Assembly: GCA_001579985.1 (NCBI GenBank)
Contig: LRSR01006380.1
Coordinates: 1-22,165 of the forward strand
Length of the DNA stretch: 22,165 bases
Source of the DNA: Hypsibius dujardini
Lineage: Eukaryota; Tardigrada; Eutardigrada; Parachela; Hypsibiidae
Direction: 5' to 3'
Part shown: positions 1 to 10,589 of the stretch, piece after piece
How the letters are laid out: the number at the start of each line of letters is the position of its first letter
Position numbering within the stretch: the stretch's first letter is position 1
Translations under genes and position numbers: made by a program
Notes under the pieces: generated by a model
What the model saw: only the letters and a program-made list of their open reading frames with translations
Databases searched by the model: none
Told to the model about the DNA's origin: nothing

Positions 1-602
1 TCGTCCATCTTAATGTTCGGCTATTCGCGGATCCATCTATCCGTCTGTCCATAATTTCATCTTTCCGGTTGCCTGTCTATATTTCCGCGAATTTAATCTA
101 TCCGCCGTTCCCTAATTCTGCTGGTGCTTGTCGGTTGTCAGTTGTCGTGCTCCATAAGTTACCGAAAGCCTCGTGGTCTCAGCCCACAATCAGCGATCCA
201 ACCAACAAACTTTGACCGGAATGTGCCAGTATGGACCGGTACGGCCATCACAACCTCTTTTGTTCGTACCCGTAGCCTAGAATAGTAAATGTTTGGCTCC
301 CTCAGCCTGCAAGAAGCTTCGTTGTTCATGTAAGCGCGCAACGTTTAGTGCCAGTTCATTATTTAAACAACGCTGTCGCTGGTAATGGAACGCTGTAATT
401 GTTGTCAAACGATTCGTCAAAACAGCCGAAATAAACAGAAAAGGTCTCGCCTTTAGAAGGTGAAAGAGGAGAAACTGCCCAGCTCACAGACGGAAATAAA
501 AAACGAATGGTGACGTATTACACAAGAGAGTGAGAGAAAGAGAACGCGCGCGATGATAGGATGTTATAACACAAGATCAAAGGGCCGAAAAATCACTCGC
601 AC
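1..602. other. 3' flank of polyubiquitin gene, with degenerate repeat at the left edge
   Basis: No gene is supported here. Bases 1 to about 125 are a decayed tetranucleotide tract (ccat/ctat/ctgtcc units) like the TGTC arrays elsewhere in the window. The rest is the 3' untranslated and downstream region of the minus-strand polyubiquitin gene. I see no close AATAAA on the minus strand; an ATTAAA lies near 91-96. A 60-codon minus-strand open frame at 159-341 has no recognisable domain and is probably chance. Confidence 0.6.
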
Positions 603-2248
<1,646 letters not shown>

Positions 2249-2445
2249 GGTTGCGGATGGGAATTTCGGCGATATAGAGGAAAAATTCGAAAGGTCACGA
2301 AAAGTCGGAGGGGGAGAAATTCAAAATCTGGCTGCCAGAAATTTTTTGAAATGAGGTCGATAAGTTGCTTTAACTGGGGATATATTATTTAACGAGGCTT
2401 TGGCAGCTTGTCTTTTCTGCGCTTGGGGGCGGAAAACAGGGCATG

Positions 2446-2454
2446 TGACTCAGC
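2446..2454. promoter_or_regulatory. Antioxidant-response/AP-1-like site
   Basis: TGACTCAGC matches the antioxidant response element core TGACnnnGC. Read on the minus strand as TGCTGAGTCA it also resembles the half-site bound by CNC-Maf bZIP factors. It lies about 200 bp upstream of the polyubiquitin ATG, a stress-type gene, and 550 bp upstream of the divergent chromodomain gene. A single 9-bp match can be chance. Confidence 0.3.
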
Positions 2455-2798
2455 AAATGAGGTCATTTAGATTATTCTGATTGGTGAACGATTATTTAAC
2501 CACACCTAAAAGAGAACGTCTGATCTTTAATTGGGCAATTCAAAAGCGTGAAGCGACGTGAACACGCCCATAAGGCGGAGCTTTTTTAACATTGTACGCC
2601 ATCGCCCACCACTGCACGCCCACGCACATTGGCCCAGGCAGATGGGTGGGTGACTCGTGTGGGCTTTCTTTAAATGATAGTTTTGATCTTCTGCTTTCTC
2701 GTAATTTTTTAGGGTTTACTTTCTCCGTACCATAAAAAACATTCCAATCTTAGCTCAGGCCTCCAACTATTTCCTCACTTATACTCCGGTGCCTGCAG

Positions 2799-2989
2799 GT
2801 GAGCTCTTGATCAAGCTGACATCCGAAATCATGCAATGAAATTTAGCGTTTGCTGCGAACGAGAAAAACGACGTGAGGTGGATCGGGAAGCCGTCGTGCC
2901 GGAATTGCGTGCTGTTTCACGGCTCAGACCTCGTTGGCGGAACTCTTTTCTTCTTGAAATGAACCGGCTCTCCTTTTACTTTTACACAG
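2799..2989 (+). other. Possible 5' UTR intron of the chromodomain gene
   Basis: A consensus donor CAG|GTGAGC starts at 2799. A strong acceptor, ctccttttacttttacacag, ends at 2989, only ten bases before the ATG at 3000. If spliced, the intron is 191 nt. The acceptor overlaps a perfect 18-bp palindrome. The acceptor could also serve trans-splicing of a leader, which the sequence alone cannot decide. Confidence 0.4.
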
Positions 2990-2999
2990 CTGTGTAAAC

Positions 3000-5900
3000 A
3001 TGGCAAAGTCCGCGAAGAAGAAGGCCACCAGCAACAAAAAACAGAAGAAGGAATCTCTGGACGTGTCTAGTGCACTACTCCAGGAGGAGGAGGAAATCGA
3101 GGATGAAGATGAAGAAGAGCAGTACGAGGTATTAAGGGAAAGGAGCAAAAAAACATTCGAGAAATCTCTGAAAAATATTACATTTCGCCATTTTATTTTC
3201 TTTAGGTGGAGGATATTCTCGATGAGCGCACTGAGGCTGGGTTGAAGCAGTATTTAATTAAATGGGTACCTATTTGAGGCTGGAAGAGGAATCTAAATCA
3301 AACAGGAATTTGATAGAAAGTATCGGAACGAATTACGGTACTTGATTGGTTGATTGGCTTGCGCTGGGACTGCCGGAGTATCTCAATCATGCAATCGATG
3401 TAAGCTCGCCGGCATTCGTTATCACAGATGGTGGCAACCAACCGGGAACTTTCTCTTTCGGTCCTGCCTTTTTTGGCAAGCTGGATGTCGCTCAGTGTCA
3501 TTTAAAATATGTATTTAACGGATAATCTTAAACGGTAAAAAAACTATTTTTGACGTTTTCTATGATTTTAATTTTGAATGAGTTTTTCTTAAACGAAAAG
3601 TTTTAAATGTTTGTAATTTCGAATGTGAACAAATGATAATTCGCTTAAACATACTGTTAGTTTTGTACACAAAATAGCACGGCAAATCACGATAATGCCG
3701 ATTGTGTTGCCTCGTACACGCACGTATCGGTGCTGCGATAATGCGGGGTGTGTTAGACAGTTCATAATCTAGGAAAGTAACAAGCTTTCTTTTCTTTCGT
3801 TTTCCCAGAAAGGATACGGACCGAAGCATAACACATGGGAGCCGGAAGAGAATGTCGTCGGTTGTGATCTGCACCTGGCGAAATTTCAGGCCAAGACCAA
3901 GAACGCCATCTCGACTGCCACCGCAGCCGCCAGTAAGCCCATTCTGAGCAGCCGGAAAGGCTCAGTTGAAGAAGCTGGCCCGTCCTCCCAGCCGCCGAAA
4001 GCCGCTGTCATGTCTCAGTTGAAGCGATCGGCCGATCGGAAGCGTGTCATTCAGGAGCAGCCGGACGACCGCTCCAGCAGTAGTTGCATTTCTTCCAGTG
4101 AGGAGCAATCAAAGAGAGACTCGCCTTCTTAATTCGTGGTTGTCACGTTTCGCAACAAATTCACAAATGCTCGCTTTGTTTTGCAGAGCCACAAAAGCGT
4201 TTGCCCTCGCAGCAGCAGCGATTTGATATCAATGTTGCCGCTGCCTCACTGGCCCAGATGGACACTGACGAGGAATCCGAGGGTATGTCTAGCACTTACC
4301 CTTGCAGATAGGAAAAGAATCTTCGCAATTATAGCCAATCATTTCAGGTGAGACTGAAAGTGGATTTGCTGTTACAGATTTACCGTTGGGCGCATCAGCT
4401 GCGGAGATGAGCAACGATTCCCGCTTTCGTTCTCCTTCCACCGACAGCAACGCCAAGAATGGTATGGCCTCATGATGGCCATGGAATTGCTCTCGACCTA
4501 TTTATCATAATTGAGCGTTTCGTTTGTGCGTGTGCAGATGATCTCGGTTCCGATGAGATTGTCACCGCGCCGCCGATCCGGGAGGGGAAGACGACGAAAT
4601 CCCCCGCCTCCGCCGCTGTGCAACAGAAGCGTGGTAAGGATTTTTATGATTCCCAATTTTGCTGTGTTCTTCCTCTTGTCCTCAGTGTCGGTGTTTTTTT
4701 AATCAGCTTAAATTGGTTACGAAGAATTTTTAGTATTATTTCCTTTCGTTAATTTATTTTGTGTTTAATTGGTTTAGCCTTCTCTAGGTGCTATTATCCT
4801 ATTTATTTACAGATATGTTTATGCGATCGAGAAACTGCGATAATATATTTTTATAATTTAATATGAAAAACTGATACTGAAAATCACTCGGGACTCTAGT
4901 ATTGTTTTTTAAAACCTCAAAATAAGCTTTAACATGCCGAAAATGTTGTGTTTTCTGGGAAGCAAAATTGGTTTTACATTTAGATCTGCTAGTATTTTCA
5001 CCCTGATTTTCAGTTTATTATATCTTTGTATTTAAATTCAAATACTTTACCTTTAAGTAAGAATAAATATTGCTATTGCAGCTGCATCAGAAGGTGAAGA
5101 CACTCATGATTCCGCGTCCGAGGAGGAATACAAGCCGGCCAAGCGGACTGGACGTGCTCCTGCATCCACTCAAAAGCAGGCGGCTGCATCCAAGGGGAAG
5201 AAGGGTATGCCCTTTGCAATTCGATCTCCTCATCTATGAAACTCTGCGATCACGATCACTTCTCTGCTGAATTATAGGACGCTTGGTAAAAGACAATTCG
5301 GAGTCCCCATCGGAGGGTGAGCAACCACGACGAAAAGTGCGACCGTTTGTTTCTCCCCGGCTGCCATCGGCGGCTGCGGCGAAGGGAAAGTCGAAGGGTA
5401 GGTGAACTGGCCTTCCAGTTTTAGAAGGATATACGCGGACCTCGTTCCTTTCGTTATGTGTACTGTGGTTTCAGTTATTGCCGTTTACAGTATTGTCTGT
5501 GGATGATTCGGACGAGGAGGAAGAACAGAAGCCAGTATCCGCAAGGAAGGTTGCCTGGCGGAAGCCACCACCGACTGCGATGAATAGCTCTGCAAAGAAG
5601 AGAAGCCACAGCAATTCTGGTTCGTGTCTGCCGTAGGGTTATAGATCACTGGCTTTGTTTAGCATGAATCAGTCCGGGACGGTCGCTTATTTTCTAGAGC
5701 CTCCGGAAGGCACAAGGACCACTGATACCGATTCGGAAGCCGAAATTCCCATGTCCTCTAAGAAAAGTGCTTCTCGCAGCGTTGGTGCTGCTGTTTCGGC
5801 GAAGAAACAGACTGCTGCAACTAAAACCCCTCTGAAGAAGCAAAGCTTGAGAAAATCTGGTTCGTGGCACCAATTCTAGCTCGCTGGCTTCCTCGAACTT

Positions 5901-7895
5901 CCCATCCACCACCACGACTGTAAGTTGCTTTTTCTGCTGCAGAATCTCCGACGTCCTTGCAGTTTTCGGAGCCGGAAATCTCATCCATCACTCGAAAGGC
6001 TGTCCCACGTGCTGCTGCGTCCGCGGCCGCGACAAAGCTGGCGGCTAATAAGGAGAAAGCCAAATCGGGTTCGTCTTCTTTGCACCATTCTGTGGCTCAT
6101 TGTCTGTATGTGTCAGATGTCCGACTGTCTGCCGGTCTGTTTGTCTAATTGCTTATCTGCTTGCATGTCTCTCTGCCTATCTACCTGTCTGTTTCTTTCT
6201 TCGACTGTCTGTCTGTCCGACTGTCTGTCTGCCTCACTGTCTGTCTGTTTGTTTGTCCGACTGTCTGTATGTCTGCCTACATGTCTATCTTTCTGTCTAC
6301 GTGTTATTCTGTCTGTATATCTGCCTAAGTGTCCGTATGTTTGCTTATTTGTCCGGCCATCTCTGTACAGTTTGCCCGAGGGTCAGATTAGTTTGTCCTG
6401 CCTGATTGTCTCTGCTCTGCTTGTTGGCTTGTTGCTATGTAATCTGCGTGTACTCATTGCGCTGGGTGGGTTTCGTACTCGTACATGCAATCGTATTATT
6501 CCATTATATGCGCTGCAGAATCCCGTGACCGACGTGATACCGAGTCGGACGAGTTGCTCCCGTCCTACAGCAACAGGAGGAGTGGAAAAGCCCTGGCTGC
6601 TGCTCGCAAGCCAGTCCAGCAATCATCTGAAGCGAGTGGCGCATCCGTCAAAGGAAACGGCAGGAACGGGGCGGTGGAAGCGAAGGGGACTGAGAAGAAT
6701 GGTAGATCCTTCTTGTGCATTTCCAACTTGGTTTTGCTTAAATATACTTAAAAGAAATAATTTAAAAAGCATTTTTGCAGCATTTCATTGAGCACAAAAC
6801 AAAATGAAAATGCAATGAAAAAATCCTCTGTAATAAATAAATGTTTTATTTGTCAACTTCAAGAATACTCATCAGTGCATATTGTTTTATTCACAGAAAG
6901 AGGTTTGCTGGCTTTTTAGCTATGTACATATGGAATTATTTTTATTTAAGCGGGCAATAGTGTTTCTTTCGCTCAACTTACTAAATTTTAGGTTCGCCAC
7001 AAATTGCCGACTCTGCTTCGGAAGAGCTCAGTCCCACTAGTAGACGAATCATTTCCGCTGAAGTCATCCGCACACCCATCAAGCGGCAGTCAGATGAAGC
7101 GGAGGGCGATGCGTCCGCGAAGAAAAGCAAGAAAGCGTCGACTACCAAGGCCAAAGCGAGCTCATCCCGCGCCGTCAAAGTCGTCGACTCCGCGGACGAG
7201 GACGACAATGGCAACGATTCCGCCGAGGAGGAAGGCGAGGAGCCGAGCGGCGAATATGAGGTGGAAGAACTCTTGGGAGCCATGCTGGATACGAAGAATG
7301 TTCACTGGGGCTTGGTCAGCTGGAAAGGTACTCCTGTCGCTGTGACAAGAAAATTCTCTGTTGAAAAATAGCGGGAAAGGCGATTTCTTGGAAGGGTGAT
7401 ATTTGGCAGATAGACCGTAAGGCAGCCAGAGAAACGTTCGGGTACAAAGACAGGCTGACAGACAGAGACATGCTGACAGACAGAGACATGGACAGACAGA
7501 TAGGCAGAGGAATAGACGAACAGATAGACAGGGAGGTCGACTGATGGATAGATATGGTCTGTACCTCACATGTATTTTGATAGGATGTGAATTGGTTTGA
7601 TGGGGCCGCGATTGACGTGTAAATGTGTCTACCTTCCTAGGGTACGAATTGAAGGATTGTACGTGGGAGCCGATTTCCAACTTGGCGCGTGCCAACATGG
7701 CTGTCAAATCTTTCTATGAGGACCACGGGTATTAGCTGCGTTTCCATTCTGCAAATAATACAAATTGCATTTTGGATCATGCTTTTCATGCTTTTGTTTT
7801 CTTTGCTTTTCAGAAAACCGACGAAATCGAAACGCGAAATCATGACAGCTGACGGAAAAAAGTTCATGAAGAACTTTGGGGGCGACGGGAAGTAG
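3000..7895 (+). CDS. Protein with two chromodomains (N- and C-terminal) joined by a modular charged linker
   Basis: Probable nuclear histone-methyl-lysine reader. Exons: 3000-3128, 3206-3265, 3809-4097, 4187-4282, 4348-4461, 4538-4633, 5082-5204, 5278-5397, 5491-5619, 5698-5859, 5943-6068, 6519-6701, 6992-7327, 7641-7728 and 7814-7895. These give 2133 nt and 710 residues. Residues 1-40 are a Lys-rich stretch (possible NLS) then an acidic run, as before the HP1 chromodomain. Chromodomain 1 spans about 41-92, with aromatic cage Y42, W63 and Y66 and the motif NTWEPEEN. Chromodomain 2 spans about 629-683, with Y631, W653 and Y656 and CTWEP; it is a true chromodomain, not a chromoshadow domain. 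Residues 160-628 are low-complexity, alternating acidic Ser/Asp/Glu and basic Lys/Arg segments. The start has a good context (AAACATGG). The two chromodomains are HP1/CBX-like, but I know no standard family with this arrangement, so no symbol is given. Confidence 0.88.
3298..3501 (-). CDS. Candidate small nested ORF inside intron 2 of the chromodomain gene
   Basis: A 67-codon open frame runs antisense within intron 2 (3266-3808). It begins MTLSDIQLAKKGRTERESS and has a Cys-containing middle (ICDNEC...IDCM). Base composition and codon use of the first 48 codons look more coding-like than the AT-rich intron around them. The 3' part runs into the CAATCAACCAATCAA motif common in introns here, so a splice or the gene end may lie near 3355. 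I do not recognise the protein. It may be chance. Confidence 0.2.
   Translation of the reverse strand: MTLSDIQLAKKGRTERESSRLVATICDNECRRAYIDCMIEILRQSQRKPINQSSTVIRSDTFYQIPV
4187..6701 (+). repeat. Array of nine phase 1-1 exons encoding acidic/basic linker modules
   Basis: Exons 4-12 of the chromodomain gene have lengths 96, 114, 96, 123, 120, 129, 162, 126 and 183 nt. All are multiples of three and all sit between phase-1 introns, so any could be skipped without breaking the frame. Most encode an acidic Ser-rich start (for example DDSDEEEE or TDTDSEAE) then a Lys/Arg-rich end. Exons 9, 10 and 11 share the uncommon donor G|GTTCGT, and introns 9 and 10 share further bases (tag.tc.ctggctt). Exons 11 and 12 share the entry gctgcag|AATC. 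This points to tandem exon duplication. Confidence 0.7.
6099..6345 (+). repeat. TGTC tetranucleotide array in chromodomain gene intron 11
   Basis: Degenerate (TGTC)n with TGTA, TGCC and TTTG variants, inside the 450-nt intron between 6068 and 6519. It makes that intron one of the longest in the gene. The frames read as Cys-Leu-Ser-Val repeats with few stops, which creates spurious long open frames. Confidence 0.9.
7441..7545 (+). repeat. GACA array in chromodomain gene intron 13
   Basis: Degenerate (CAGA)n in the intron between the two halves of chromodomain 2 (7328-7640). It contains an 18-bp direct repeat, gctgacagacagagacat. Its orientation is opposite to that of the array in intron 11. 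Confidence 0.9.
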
Positions 7896-8091
7896 CCTCA
7901 CTTCAGCCTCACCTGACCTGACCGTCAACAGACAGGCCGTTTTCCATCATTGCATTCGGAAAGAAGTTCTCGAATGACTTCGGGAGTGATGGGAAGTAGC
8001 TTCAGCCTCACCTCAGCTTCACCTCAGCTTCATCTCAGCTTGACCTCAGCTTCACCGTCAACAGACAGCCCGTTTTCCATCATTGCACTTC
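7853..8091 (+). repeat. Tandem duplication of the chromodomain gene's last codons and 3' UTR, with a 12-bp minisatellite
   Basis: The final 13 codons and stop (stop 7893-7895) recur 104 bp downstream (stop 7997-7999). The copy still reads GKKFSNDFGSDGK then TAG, against GKKFMKNFGGDGK then TAG in the gene. The flank gaccgtcaacagacaggccgtttt...cattgcat is also repeated (7920-7955 and about 8052-8088). Between the copies, a cctcagcttca(c) unit is repeated about four times at 8004-8055. Confidence 0.85.
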
Positions 8092-8848
8092 CTTTTTCGT
8101 TTTTTTTTCGCAATTTTTTTATTGCATGTCGTTGTTTATTTCCTCCTTTTTTGAGGTATATCGCACATGTGTAATTGTTCGCGTGTATACGACTAACGCG
8201 TCCGAGCAAGCATCTTGAAGTTTCATCAGGAATTTTTTTGCTTAGACAAGCTTTGTTACATCGCTGTCGGGCGTTGCCGACGGGGAAGAGCATTGGACTA
8301 CTGACTACTGAGAGTATTTCCGTTCCCGGGGTCGTTTTCTAATAAATCTGATTAAAATCTAAAATATACAGAGAATGATATCTGGAAAAAATGACTTGAC
8401 CTGAACTGAAATCTTCCCTTGCTGGCAACTGAGCCCTTGAGATTGCATACTCAATGTCGATTTTCTTCATGAAATCATGTTAAAAATTTAAATCCTCTGC
8501 TTACGATGAAAGTCCGACGGATTGGAAATCATTAAAATGACCTGTTCTTGGTCGCGGTTTGAGAGATAAAACGAAGAAGTCGGATTAAAGGGACGAACAA
8601 CGATGAATTCACCTGGAGAACACATCAAATTAACCGGAACAACAAATCGAATTAATCGAGCGAACGGGTGTAATTAACTGCCCGAACAAGTGTGGGTTAG
8701 TTTGGTGAACAATTAAACGGGGTGATGGATTGGTTGATTGTCAATGAATGTCCATGACTCCATCCATCCTTCCCCGGTCACGGCTCCGTGTGTAGCGTGA
8801 TTATTTTTTTACTTTTGACGACATTTGTAAACTGAGTATCCATCAAAC
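7896..8848. other. 3' region of the chromodomain gene and promoter region of MIPEP
   Basis: Apart from the duplication to about 8091, this stretch has no supported gene. AATAAA at 8341-8346 is the likely polyadenylation signal of the chromodomain gene, about 450 nt after its stop. The next 500 bp are AT-rich and presumably hold the MIPEP promoter. I see no clear TATA box or known site there. Confidence 0.5.
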
Positions 8849-10550
8849 ATGAGATATACGCTCCGGTCGACTGGTATTTTATCTCGATCACTCCATCGCT
8901 GCGCCGTCGTCGCGAGGTATTCCCCGCAATTCGGGCGGAGTGTGGCCACCTGGACGCCCTTAGCCGCGGCATTCAACCGTAAACCGGAAAAGAAACTCTT
9001 TTCCATCTTCAATCGCCAGCGTAAGGTAAGACACGACTGGAGTCCTCCCAAATACGGAAATATCCAAGTTCACATTATACGCAATCAATCAATCAACAGT
9101 GTGTTGCAATGATCAAGTGTACCGTGTACTTTGAGGATTGTACGCAATCAATCAATCAACGATTCATTTGCAATAATCAAGCGTACCGTTTACTTTGAGG
9201 AGCCGTTACTCCGTGACATTTCAAAACCGGAATCGTTGTTGTCTTTTTGGGATTTCTGACATTATATTGGATAGCTTTACACCAAATGCGGAGAGCAGAT
9301 GTATTTGCTAGATACAATTTGTTTTGGTAGGGACTCTTTGGGAATTCCCTGCTGGGAGATCCATCGGGCTTTTACCTCTTCAAAGAGCAGGCCGACATCG
9401 AGGCGGATCGCTTGGTACGGGAAGCGACCAGCTCCATCAGGACACGCAATGTGGTGGAGATATTCGATGATCTGTCGAACGCGCTGTGCAGAGTGGCCGA
9501 TATGGTAAGGGGGCAGTTGATCAATCAATCGATCGATCGGGTATTATGCCCAATAACTGCCGCAAATCGATCAATCAAGCGAGCGGTTGATCAGTGTACT
9601 TTTCTCTGTCGGACGCCTGGCCGGCGTTGGATGAGTTTTGTCAAGCCAATCAATGGGACTGATTCATAGATTAGTTTTTCCCTAATTGTGTTTAGGCTGA
9701 ATGTATTCGGGTGCTGCATGGAGACTCTCAATTCGCAGCCTCCGCGGAGGAAGCGAGCTCGGCTATGAACGACCTGGTGGAAAAGTGAGCGAGTGAAACG
9801 GGCACTTCTTTGCCGAGGATTTTTTTGACTTTGATTAGTTAGTCCATTCATTATATATTTGACATGTCGTACTGAGAACCCTCTTTTTCCCGTAGTTTGA
9901 ACACCAATCGTCCATTGTATATGGCTTTGAAGAAGGTGGTCGACGCCGGTCAGGACGTGAAGCCGATGGACGACATTGACCGGTACGTCGCGCGGCTCTT
10001 CCTGGTGGACTTTGAGGCAGCCGGCATTCACCTCGAGGAACGAAAGGTCGGTATTCCTCTTGATCTTGCACCTTTTGCTTGGCACCTTTTGTTTGTTTTG
10101 TTTTATGTGCCAACTGATTGGGACATTTTTCCCGCATTCCAGAGAAAGGAAGTGGTAAAGCTAAATGCCAAAGTACTCGCTGCAGGAATGACTTTCTCGC
10201 GGCGATGTTATGAGCCGCATTATGTGGACGCGGGAATGATACCGGATGCGATCAAGCCATAGTGAGTCAGAAATTTTACAAGCCCATTGCTGTGTACTTG
10301 TTGTAAAAGTGCATTGCCAGTGATGGGGTAACATCTGTGAATTACAGTTTTCATTCGGACGGCAAGCACATTGTGATCGGTAATCTGATGTCTGACGCTC
10401 CAAATGAAGCGGTAAGGCTTCCACAGTTGTGAATTGCAAGGCCTAAGTTACTGAGTTTACAGGAATATAGAAAAATTGGTAGACGAATGGAAGCTATGAG
10501 ACAGACAGCTAGGCAAATAGACAGGCAAGAGACAGGCAGAAATAGCTAGC

Positions 10551-10589
<39 letters not shown>

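Larger units (their letters stand above)
2249..2999. promoter_or_regulatory. Divergent intergenic region between polyubiquitin and the chromodomain gene
   Basis: About 750 bp separate two start codons facing away from each other, so this stretch probably holds both promoters. On the minus side there is a weak TATA-like sequence (AATATATC) at about 2380-2388, roughly 135 nt upstream of the polyubiquitin ATG. On the plus side a consensus donor (CAG|GTGAGC at 2799) and a pyrimidine-rich acceptor (ending at 2989) suggest a 5' UTR intron. I see no other gene here. Confidence 0.5.

Noticed and set aside
4098-4131. Stop codon ending the chromodomain protein at 4129-4131 (a short HP1-like protein)
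   Set aside because: A consensus donor A|GTGAGG at 4098 and an acceptor at 4186 continue in frame into eleven more open exons ending in a second chromodomain. A retained-intron short isoform remains possible but is not needed.
5461-5490. Earlier acceptor for chromodomain exon 9 at tttcag (about 5474)
   Set aside because: Using it brings an in-frame TGA within about 11 codons. The acceptor at 5489-5490 keeps the frame and phase pattern.
6099-6345. CRISPR-like array
   Set aside because: There are no spacers. The tract is a simple tetranucleotide repeat in a eukaryotic intron.
5925-6791. A 288-codon plus-strand open frame, the second longest in the window
   Set aside because: It joins parts of exons 11 and 12 in a wrong frame through the TGTC array, which reads as CLSV repeats with few stops. 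The phase-1 exon model explains the region and this frame has no domain.
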